Source of the DNA: an uncultured Lachnospiraceae bacterium
Lineage (GTDB): Bacteria > Bacillota > Clostridia > Lachnospirales > Lachnospiraceae
Assembly: GCA_946633495.1 (NCBI GenBank)
Contig: CAMPAX010000052.1
Location: 1 to 11,872, forward strand
DNA length: 11,872 nucleotides
Reading direction: 5' to 3'
Numbering within the stretch: the stretch's first letter is position 1; each line of letters begins with the position of its first letter. Under the pieces are notes generated by a model, which did not search any database, was not told the origin of the DNA, and saw only the letters and a program-made list of their open reading frames with translations. Both the position numbers and the translations under genes were made by a program. This document shows, piece by piece, positions 1 to 5,507 of the stretch.

Positions 1-944
1 ATCCGGTCGATCAGTTCCATCAGGCTTTCGGCGTCCGTGATCTGATTCACTTCTCTTCGAATGCCGGCGGAGCCGGGCAGTCCCTGGGTGTACCAGGCCA
101 CATGCTTCCGCATCTCCCGGATCCCGATGTATTCTCCTTTTTCTTCCAGCATCTTATGACTCTGGCGAATCAGAAAATCTCTTCGTTCCTCTGCTGTTGC
201 CGAAGGCAGTATGGTCCCGTCCTGAAGATACGCCTTCACTTCCCGAAAGATCCAGGGATTCCCCTGGGCGGCCCGGGCGATCATAATACTGTCGCAGCCG
301 GTTTCCTGCAGCATCCGGGCGGCATCCAAACCACATCGAACGTCCCCATTTCCGATCACGGGGATCTTCACCGCGTCCCTTACTGCCCGGATCACGGACC
401 AGTCCGCTTCTCCCTGATAATAATCTTCTCTTGTCCGCGCATGAATGGCGATGGCCGCACAGCCCGCCTGTTCCAGACGTTTTGCGACCTCAGGAGCCGT
501 GCGTTCTCCCCTTGCAAATCCGGCCCTGATCTTCGCCGTCACGGGAACAGACAACCGATCCGTCATCACCCGCACGATCTCAGCCGCAAGCTCCGGTTCC
601 TTCAGAAGGGCGCTTCCTTCTCCGTTGTTCACGATCTTCGGCATGGGACAGCCCATATTGATATCCACGAAATCGAAAGAATAGCTTGCCAGCAGCTTTT
701 CCGCCTCCATCGCCATAAGCTCCGGTTCCCGTCCGAAAAGCTGCACACCCACCGGGCGGTCCCCCTGCTCCGTAGCCAGCAGCGGAGGAGTGTTCTTACT
801 GCCGTAATAAAGCCCCTTGGCGCTGATCATTTCCGTGGTAACGATATCCGCGCCGCATTCCCGTGCAAGCAGACGAAATGGCAGGTCGGTAACGCCTGCC
901 ATTGGTCCAAGTAATAATTTTCCTTTGAAATCGGATTGCTTCAT
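1..944 (-). CDS. dusB: tRNA-dihydrouridine synthase DusB, 3' end cut by window edge
   Basis: This flavoprotein reduces specific uridines in the tRNA D-loop to dihydrouridine, using FMN and NADPH in the cytoplasm. I translated the frame from the ATG at 944; it stays open to the window edge, giving about 314 residues of a family usually near 320-330, so only the extreme C-terminus is missing. Visible motifs are the N-terminal FMN-barrel signature GPMAGVTD, the catalytic-cysteine loop NMGCPMPK with Cys99, the lysine of TAKIRAGF (about residue 138), HARTRED with His168, and the phosphate-binding VIGNGDV. These match the TIM-barrel Dus family; assignment to the DusB branch rests on overall resemblance. 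The gene starts 16 nt after the coaX stop, with only a weak purine-rich ribosome site, suggesting it is the distal gene of the dap-coaX unit. Confidence 0.93.
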   Translation of the reverse strand, partial: MKQSDFKGKLLLGPMAGVTDLPFRLLARECGADIVTTEMISAKGLYYGSKNTPPLLATEQGDRPVGVQLFGREPELMAMEAEKLLASYSFDFVDINMGCPMPKIVNNGEGSALLKEPELAAEIVRVMTDRLSVPVTAKIRAGFARGERTAPEVAKRLEQAGCAAIAIHARTREDYYQGEADWSVIRAVRDAVKIPVIGNGDVRCGLDAARMLQETGCDSIMIARAAQGNPWIFREVKAYLQDGTILPSATAEERRDFLIRQSHKMLEEKGEYIGIREMRKHVAWYTQGLPGSAGIRREVNQITDAESLMELIDR

Positions 945-960
945 GTGTTTTCCGTTCTTT

Positions 961-1725
961 TTACTGCTTATCATAAATGATCCGTAGTCCCTGCAGCGTC
1001 AGCTCGGGATTGTAGATATCGATCTCCTTCGTGGAGTCGGAAATAAGCTTCCCCAGTCCTCCGGTCGCCACAACCTTCAGTCCTTCCAGCTTCGACTCTT
1101 CTTTCAGCTTTCGGATGATATACTCGGTCTGTCCGATGTAGCCGTAGTAGATACCTGCCTGCATACTGGATACCGTATCCCTTCCCAGGATCGTATCCAC
1201 TTTCCGGATCTCAACCTCCGGCAGCTTTGCGGTACCGGTCCAAAGAGCGTTGGCCGCAAGACGGATTCCCGGAGATGTAACGCCCGCATAAAATGTACCG
1301 TCCTCCAGTACCAGATCATGGGTGGTTGCGGTTCCGAAATCCACAACGATCACCGGTCCGCCGTACATTTCATACGCTGCCACCGCGTCTACCAGACGGT
1401 CCGCGCCCAGTTCCTTCGGATTCGGGATGGAGATTTTGATCCCCGTTCGGATGCCCGGCGCGATGATCAGCGGTTTTACATCAAAATACTTTATGATTCC
1501 ACTGACCAGAGAATGCATGATATCCGGCACAACCGATGAGATCACACAGTCTGTGATGTCCTTCATCATAAAACCGTTGAGGGACAGCCACTCCCCCAGG
1601 AACACACCGTACTCATCGGAAGTACGGGAAGTCTGGGTGATCATACGGAACTGTTTCTCTAAAACCTTTCCTCTGAACAATCCTACGGTTATATTTGTAT
1701 TTCCAACATCGATTGCAAATAACAT
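961..1725 (-). CDS. coaX: Type III pantothenate kinase (CoaX)
   Basis: This enzyme phosphorylates pantothenate, the first step of coenzyme A synthesis, in the cytoplasm. It belongs to the ASKHA fold family, which is K+-dependent and not feedback-inhibited by CoA. The product is 254 residues, normal for the family. Motifs in order are the N-terminal phosphate loop DVGNTN (residues 6-11), GADRLVDAVAA (107-117) with the presumed catalytic base Asp109, DFGTATTHD (129-137), GVTSPG (148-153) and GGLGKLI (222-228). I chose the ATG at 1725 because GGAG lies 8 nt upstream and the DVGNTN motif then sits at its usual place. An in-frame GTG at 1749 would add eight unconserved residues and overlap the upstream gene. 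It starts 10 nt after the stop of the 109-residue gene, so it is probably cotranscribed from the riboswitch promoter. Confidence 0.95.
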   Translation of the reverse strand: MLFAIDVGNTNITVGLFRGKVLEKQFRMITQTSRTSDEYGVFLGEWLSLNGFMMKDITDCVISSVVPDIMHSLVSGIIKYFDVKPLIIAPGIRTGIKISIPNPKELGADRLVDAVAAYEMYGGPVIVVDFGTATTHDLVLEDGTFYAGVTSPGIRLAANALWTGTAKLPEVEIRKVDTILGRDTVSSMQAGIYYGYIGQTEYIIRKLKEESKLEGLKVVATGGLGKLISDSTKEIDIYNPELTLQGLRIIYDKQ

Positions 1726-1735
1726 GTTCTTACTC

Positions 1736-2065
1736 CTATTCCGTCTCACCCAGGATAAACAGGGAATAATACTGCTCCATCTGTTCGAAAAGCTCCGCTT
1801 TCTCCTTCTGGAGTCTTTTTACCAGAAGATGGCTGCCGATCTCATCATAAGCCGCATCGTTTTCCTCCGCTTCGGTTGCGATCACAAGCTTTCCCTTTTC
1901 ATCGAAATACAGCAAAATGATACCGCCGACTTCTTCAGTGAACAGGACGCACATGATCTGAAGCTCCTGTCTTACCCTTTCCGGAAGCCCCTGAAACTTT
2001 GGGTCCAGGTAGTATTTTTTTGTATATCCGGATGCACTGCACAGCACCATAGGATTCTGATCCAT
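1736..2065 (-). CDS. Small conserved protein of unknown function (DUF6145-like)
   Basis: This is a 109-residue soluble protein with no signal peptide or membrane segment. The middle (about residues 28-62) has alternating hydrophobic residues around VRQELQIMCVLFTEEVGG and IILLYFDEKGKLVI, looking like a helix followed by beta strands. It is followed by an acidic patch (EAEENDAAYDEIGSHLL) and a charged helical C-terminus. From memory it resembles the small Lachnospiraceae family called DUF6145, but I could not verify this and no function is assigned to it. It lies 19 nt after dapB and 10 nt before coaX on the same strand, with a GGAG-type ribosome site before the ATG at 2065, so it is a genuine operon member. 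An internal ATG at codon 6 is a less likely start. Confidence 0.8.
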   Translation of the reverse strand: MDQNPMVLCSASGYTKKYYLDPKFQGLPERVRQELQIMCVLFTEEVGGIILLYFDEKGKLVIATEAEENDAAYDEIGSHLLVKRLQKEKAELFEQMEQYYSLFILGETE

Positions 2066-2084
2066 TGCCTGCTCTCCTCGCTTC

Positions 2085-2849
2085 TCAATTCTGCATCGCA
2101 GCGATCACATCATTCATATCGTACAGTCCCGGTTCACGGTCTGCAAGATATTTTGCAGCGCTGATGGCACCATTTCCGAAAATGCTTCTGGAATATGCGA
2201 CATGGCGGATCTCGATCAGCTCATCGGGTCCTGCGAAAATCACCTCGTGGGTTCCCGGAATGTTCCCGCCGCGCACCGCTGAGATCCCCAGCTCCTTCTT
2301 GTCACGTTTCTCTCTTCGCTGACTGCGGTCATAGATATACTCATACTGTCCCTCCGCAGCATCATTAATGGCATCCGCCAGCATGATGGCCGTTCCGCTG
2401 GGAGCATCTAATTTCTGGTTGTGATGACGTTCCACGATCTCGATGTCGAAGCCTGCCGTGCCGAAAACCTTTGTTGCATTCTTCAGCAGCCCGGTGATGG
2501 TATTGATCCCAAGGCTCATATTTGCAGACTTCAGGATCGGAATCTGCTGGGAGATCTTACGGACATTTGCCAGCTGTTCCTCGGAAAGTCCCGTAGTACA
2601 GAGTACGACAGGAAGCTTTTTTGATGCAGCTGCTTCCAGCAGGTGATCCACTACCTTCGCGGAGGAAAAATCGATCACCACATCTGCTTCTTCCTTTACA
2701 TCCGCCAGATCGGTATAGATCGGAAATGCCGCTTCTCCCGGTGCGATATCCACACCGGCAACGATCTCTGCGTCCGGATCCGACGCAGCCAGTCCTGCGA
2801 TCACTTTCCCCATACGGCCGTTTGCGCCGTGCATGATAATTCTAATCAT
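2085..2849 (-). CDS. dapB: 4-hydroxy-tetrahydrodipicolinate reductase (DapB)
   Basis: DapB performs the second committed step of diaminopimelate/lysine synthesis, NAD(P)H-dependent reduction of the DapA product to tetrahydrodipicolinate. The 254-residue length fits the family. The Rossmann nucleotide-binding motif GANGRMGK is at residues 8-15, and CTTG (84-87) lines the cofactor pocket. The substrate-binding catalytic segment ERHHNQKLDAPSGTA covers residues 140-154, with catalytic His142/His143 and Lys146. RGGNIPGTHEV (193-203) is also conserved. The start ATG at 2849 follows GAGGAAG. It lies 77 nt downstream of dapA; that gap contains small hairpins but no evident promoter or U-tract terminator, so dapA and dapB are probably one transcript under the lysine riboswitch. 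Confidence 0.97.
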   Translation of the reverse strand: MIRIIMHGANGRMGKVIAGLAASDPDAEIVAGVDIAPGEAAFPIYTDLADVKEEADVVIDFSSAKVVDHLLEAAASKKLPVVLCTTGLSEEQLANVRKISQQIPILKSANMSLGINTITGLLKNATKVFGTAGFDIEIVERHHNQKLDAPSGTAIMLADAINDAAEGQYEYIYDRSQRREKRDKKELGISAVRGGNIPGTHEVIFAGPDELIEIRHVAYSRSIFGNGAISAAKYLADREPGLYDMNDVIAAMQN

Positions 2850-2867
2850 ATCTTCCTCACTTTCAAA

Positions 2868-2892
2868 CCATGTCAGTCACACTGTCCCATGG
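2868..2892 (-). other. Intercistronic hairpin between dapA and dapB
   Basis: In the 77-nt gap between dapA and dapB the transcript can fold as a two-part hairpin. CCATG pairs with CATGG on the outside, CAGT pairs with ACTG inside, and the loop is GTG, with a small asymmetric internal loop. No U-run follows, so it is not an intrinsic terminator. It may act as an mRNA processing or stability element, or be chance. A second possible pairing, TCCTG with CAGGA (2895-2921), lies just upstream in the transcript. Confidence 0.35.
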
Positions 2893-2926
2893 AATCCTGC
2901 GGCTGCTCCGCTCCGTCAGGACCAAA

Positions 2927-3817
2927 CTACGCAAGTGCGATGCCGTACTCAACCATGGCTTTCTTCAGGCGCTCTGCGTTCTTCGGATCTATCTCTGTCA
3001 GAGGCATACGAACATATCCGTTGCAAAGTCCCATCAGTTCAACCGCCTTCTTAACGGGGATCGGATTCACCTCTGAGAACAGTGCATGACAAAGCTCCAT
3101 GGCCTTCAGCTGGAGTCTGCGGGATTCCTCGATATTGCCCTCTAAGAAGCTGTGAACCAGACGAGAAGTATCCTCCGGGATGATATTTGCAGTTACGGAG
3201 ATCACGCCGATCCCGCCCAGAGCCAAGAGCGGAAGGATCTGATCATCATTTCCTGAATAAATGTCGATGCTTCCCTCTGCCATGGAAGCCAGATCTGCAA
3301 TCTGGGAGATATTTCCGGACGCTTCCTTGATAGCTACGATATTATCCACATTCTTTGCCAGTTCGACAGCGGTTGCGGGCTGGATATTGCAGCCGGTACG
3401 TCCCGGCACGTTGTACATGATGATGGGCGTGTTAACCGCCTCTGCAATGGTTGTATAATGGCGGATCAGTCCCTGCTGAGTCGCCTTGTTGTAATACGGA
3501 GTCACAATAAGAAGTCCGTCTACTCCGCTCTGCTCAGCCTCTTTTGACAGCTTCACAGCGGTATAGGTGGCGTTGGAGCCGGTACCTGCGATGACCGGAA
3601 TCCGCCCATTTACCTGCTCTGCTACGACCGCGATACACTCGGAATGCTCTTCCTCTGTCAGAGTGGAAGCCTCGCCGGAAGTACCACATACGATGATCGC
3701 ATCGGTACCATGCTCTACATGCCAGTCACAGAGCTCTCTCAGCTGTTCGTAATCAACCTCTAAATTCTCCTTGAAGGGTGTGACAAGTGCAACTCCGGAT
3801 CCCTTAAAAACAGCCAT
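2927..3817 (-). CDS. dapA: 4-hydroxy-tetrahydrodipicolinate synthase (DapA)
   Basis: DapA condenses pyruvate with aspartate semialdehyde through a lysine Schiff base, the first committed step toward diaminopimelate and lysine. The product is 296 residues, full length for the TIM-barrel family. Key residues are visible: CGTSGEASTL (residues 44-53) with Thr46, Tyr108/Tyr109 in TPYYN, Tyr135 and Arg140 in MYNVPGRTG, and the Schiff-base Lys164 in IKEASGN. The second threonine of the usual GTTGE motif is Ser47 here, a conservative change. The ATG at 3817 is preceded by a strong AGGAGGA at 3826-3832 with 8-nt spacing. It is the first gene after the lysine riboswitch and terminator, so its expression should fall when lysine is plentiful. 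Confidence 0.98.
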   Translation of the reverse strand: MAVFKGSGVALVTPFKENLEVDYEQLRELCDWHVEHGTDAIIVCGTSGEASTLTEEEHSECIAVVAEQVNGRIPVIAGTGSNATYTAVKLSKEAEQSGVDGLLIVTPYYNKATQQGLIRHYTTIAEAVNTPIIMYNVPGRTGCNIQPATAVELAKNVDNIVAIKEASGNISQIADLASMAEGSIDIYSGNDDQILPLLALGGIGVISVTANIIPEDTSRLVHSFLEGNIEESRRLQLKAMELCHALFSEVNPIPVKKAVELMGLCNGYVRMPLTEIDPKNAERLKKAMVEYGIALA

Positions 3818-3846
3818 TTTTCTCTTCCTCCTGATTAAAAATGATT

Positions 3847-3878
3847 AAAAAAAACGGGATAGCGAAGTGCCTATCCCG
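3847..3878 (-). terminator. Intrinsic terminator of the lysine riboswitch
   Basis: The transcript has an 8-bp GC-rich stem, CGGGATAG pairing with CTATCCCG, around an 8-nt loop, followed at once by eight U residues. It lies about 28 nt after the riboswitch P1 helix and before the dapA ribosome site. This is the standard expression platform for transcription attenuation: termination when lysine holds the aptamer closed, readthrough otherwise. The structure is seen directly; its lysine dependence is inferred from the adjacent aptamer. Confidence 0.93.
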
Positions 3879-3906
3879 AAATAAATCCTAAAGATGTTAA
3901 GACTTA

Positions 3907-4090
3907 CTTCAAGTAGCACTCCACCAATCAATAATGATTTGGTGACAGTCCTGCAGTTGTTCACTGCAGACCCAGCAAAACCGTTCTGACTCACAGGTCT
4001 CACTTCGGCGGCATCCCCTTTTACGCATCTTCATCGGACCGTCAGTGTCCTTAAATGCGTGACTCCTGTCTGTCGCGCCTCTACTCAAAA
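3907..4090 (-). promoter_or_regulatory. Lysine riboswitch (L-box) aptamer
   Basis: This leader RNA binds lysine and controls the dap genes. P1 closes as a 10-bp helix, UUUUGAGUAG (4081-4090) with CUACUUGAAG (3907-3916). The conserved junction AGAGGCGCGA follows P1. A P2 stem pairs ACGCAU with AUGCGU and carries an apical GGAC/GUCC. The L2 segment CUGAC (4041-4045) is complementary to GUCAG (3986-3990) in L3, matching the known L2-L3 kissing interaction. Conserved blocks GGGGAUGCCGCCGAAG, GCUGGGUCUGCAG and GGACUGUCA are present, as are a P4 stem CUGCAGU/ACUGCAG and a P5 stem around UGAUUGG. The pattern closely matches the family known from Bacillus lysC. A terminator follows, and dapA is the first gene downstream. 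Confidence 0.97.
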
Positions 4091-4098
4091 CTACGTGC

Positions 4099-4127
4099 AT
4101 TATAGCACCGCTGTCATATACTGTCAA
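4099..4127 (-). promoter_or_regulatory. Sigma-A promoter of the lysine riboswitch-dapA unit
   Basis: A perfect TTGACA -35 box (4122-4127) and a perfect TATAAT -10 box (4099-4104) are separated by exactly 17 nt. Transcription would start near 4092, immediately before the first P1 strand of the riboswitch. A full-consensus promoter fits a leader whose output is set by termination rather than initiation. It sits only 37 nt beyond the stop codon of the BlaI-family gene, and no terminator is visible between them. Confidence 0.95.
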
Positions 4128-4163
4128 CGGAATCTTAAAATGACCCAATCACGCGTGAACCAG

Positions 4164-4565
4164 TCAGGCGCCTTCCGTACGCTTCTCATCAACACAGTCA
4201 TTTAAAACCGAACGCACTTCCTTCGCCTGCTTTCTGGTGAGATGCCTCCCCTCTGCAACCGCCTTCAGCGCACTGAAGGTGTCCCCGTTGAACCAGAAAT
4301 CCACCAGTTTTTTTGCCATTTCCTTCTTGTAACTTTCCTCATCCACCAACGGGATAAAATAAGTCACACCCTGTCGGCGGGTATCCACAAATCCTTTTTC
4401 CCTCAGCTTCTTCAGGAAGGTATAGACCGTGGTTTCTTTATATTGCATGCCGTAATCTTCGGCCAGCATATTGATCACATTAAATGCGGTCGCCCGTTCT
4501 TTCAGGTTCCATACACAGCGCATGGTAACCAGCTCGCATTCTGACAATGCACTCCGTTCGTACAT
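4164..4565 (-). CDS. BlaI/MecI/CopY-family transcriptional repressor, orphan
   Basis: This 133-residue protein has the penicillinase-repressor architecture. The N-terminal winged helix-turn-helix covers about residues 6-75, with LSECELVTMRCVW, a recognition helix in KETTVYTFLKKLREKGFV and a wing around RRQGVTYFIPLV. A C-terminal dimerisation helix region follows, containing KKLVDFWFNGD. Family members bind TACA/TGTA-type dyads and are released by proteolysis through a BlaR1-type sensor or by metal. No BlaR1-like protease/sensor, beta-lactamase or copper gene is adjacent, so its target cannot be read from context. It has its own promoter, with a dyad inside it, suggesting autoregulation. The ATG at 4565 follows AAAGAGGG. 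It lies 127 nt downstream of the methyltransferase gene. Confidence 0.9.
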   Translation of the reverse strand: MYERSALSECELVTMRCVWNLKERATAFNVINMLAEDYGMQYKETTVYTFLKKLREKGFVDTRRQGVTYFIPLVDEESYKKEMAKKLVDFWFNGDTFSALKAVAEGRHLTRKQAKEVRSVLNDCVDEKRTEGA

Positions 4566-4585
4566 GGTACTGCCCTCTTTCCAAG

Positions 4586-4615
4586 ATCATATGTCATAAT
4601 AACATTGTATATCAA
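4586..4615 (-). promoter_or_regulatory. Promoter of the BlaI-family gene with candidate operator
   Basis: A TTGATA -35 box (4610-4615) and a TATGAT -10 box (4586-4591) are separated by 18 nt; each box matches the consensus at five of six positions. The spacer holds TACAATGT and an ATGT-N7-ACAT dyad (4591-4605), resembling the TACA/TGTA half-sites of BlaI/MecI operators. The predicted start lies about 15 nt before the ATG, just ahead of the ribosome site. The promoter call is moderate; the operator is inference. Confidence 0.6.
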
Positions 4616-4692
4616 AATGCGGTGAAATACATAGACATTTTTCTAAAAACGTACAAAGCAACATTCGATTCCTGGTTTGATTTTCTTACTTG

Positions 4693-5478
4693 TTATCCAT
4701 TTTGTCCCGCAGAATTTCTTCTCTGCCTTAAAACCTCATATCCCACCACGGATCCGCTGACCGCAGCATTCAGGGATTCCACGCTTCCCTCCATGGGAAT
4801 CCGGACCAGAACATCCGCCGCGGCTGCCACCGCATCGGAAAGACCGTTTCCTTCATTTCCGATGAGGATCGCCACCGGTCCGGTAAGATCCGCCGCATAA
4901 AAATCCTGCCCTGCCAAATGCATCCCCACCACACGAACTCCCGTGCTTTTCAGCTTCTCCAGCTCTGTCGCAAGATCCGGAACCGTGCGGATCGGAACCC
5001 GGAAGATGGTTCCCATAGTGCTTCGTACCACCTTCGGGCTGTAGGGATCCGCGGAATCATCACTCATCAGTACTTCCGTTACGCCCACAGCCTCCGCCGT
5101 CCGGATGAGTGTTCCCACATTTCCGGGATCCTGCAGACCGTCCAAAACCATGTAAAATGGTTTTCTCTCCTCGGATGAACTTTCGTGGAGTCCGGGAGTT
5201 TTGACCACCGCCAGCATCCCCTGAGGCGTCTGAGTATCGGAAAGCTTCTGCAGAACATTTTCCGAAACCGTCTCAACCCTTTCACACCAATCAGTCAGTT
5301 CCGGATAACGCCTGAGTGTCTCTTCCGTCACAAAAAGCATCCGGCGGATGTCCATAGGAACTTCACGGATCATGCGGATCCCTTCCACCACGAAGGACTG
5401 TTCTTCCCGGCGGAAAGCAGCCTTCTTTTTCAGCTTGTCTATATATTTTACGGTATCATTTGTCAGTGATGTGATCAT
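4693..5478 (-). CDS. TrmH/SpoU-family rRNA or tRNA 2'-O-methyltransferase
   Basis: This is a SPOUT-fold, SAM-dependent RNA ribose methyltransferase of 261 residues. The N-terminal substrate-binding region includes KLKKKAAFRREEQSFVVEG (15-33). The C-terminal SpoU domain carries the three family motifs: motif 1 LDGLQDPGNVGTLIRTAEA (112-130), motif 2 IGNEGNGLSD (206-215) and motif 3 IPMEGSVESLNAAVSGS (227-243), which form the trefoil-knot SAM site. Motif 1 includes the conserved Asn and Arg. The target nucleotide cannot be predicted; RlmB/YsgA-like rRNA methylation is likely. I chose the ATG at 5478 because GGAGAAGAG lies just upstream at ideal spacing; an ATG at 5496 lacks this. The gene starts 29 nt after dnaE and is probably cotranscribed with it. 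Confidence 0.93.
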   Translation of the reverse strand: MITSLTNDTVKYIDKLKKKAAFRREEQSFVVEGIRMIREVPMDIRRMLFVTEETLRRYPELTDWCERVETVSENVLQKLSDTQTPQGMLAVVKTPGLHESSSEERKPFYMVLDGLQDPGNVGTLIRTAEAVGVTEVLMSDDSADPYSPKVVRSTMGTIFRVPIRTVPDLATELEKLKSTGVRVVGMHLAGQDFYAADLTGPVAILIGNEGNGLSDAVAAAADVLVRIPMEGSVESLNAAVSGSVVGYEVLRQRRNSAGQNG

Positions 5479-5507
5479 GTACTCTTCTCCGGTCATATAC
5501 TTCTCGG

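Noticed and set aside
102..914. Open frame of 270 codons on the plus strand opposite dusB
   Set aside because: The minus strand encodes DusB with all its motifs through the same stretch; the antisense peptide is low in recognisable structure and has no convincing ribosome site.
1322..2164. Open frame of 280 codons on the plus strand across coaX and the small gene
   Set aside because: It crosses three minus-strand genes in the antisense direction and resembles no known protein.
3909..4148. 79-codon open frame on the minus strand within the riboswitch leader
   Set aside because: It coincides with the lysine aptamer and its promoter; sequence conservation there is explained by RNA structure, and translation from 4148 would begin upstream of the transcription start.
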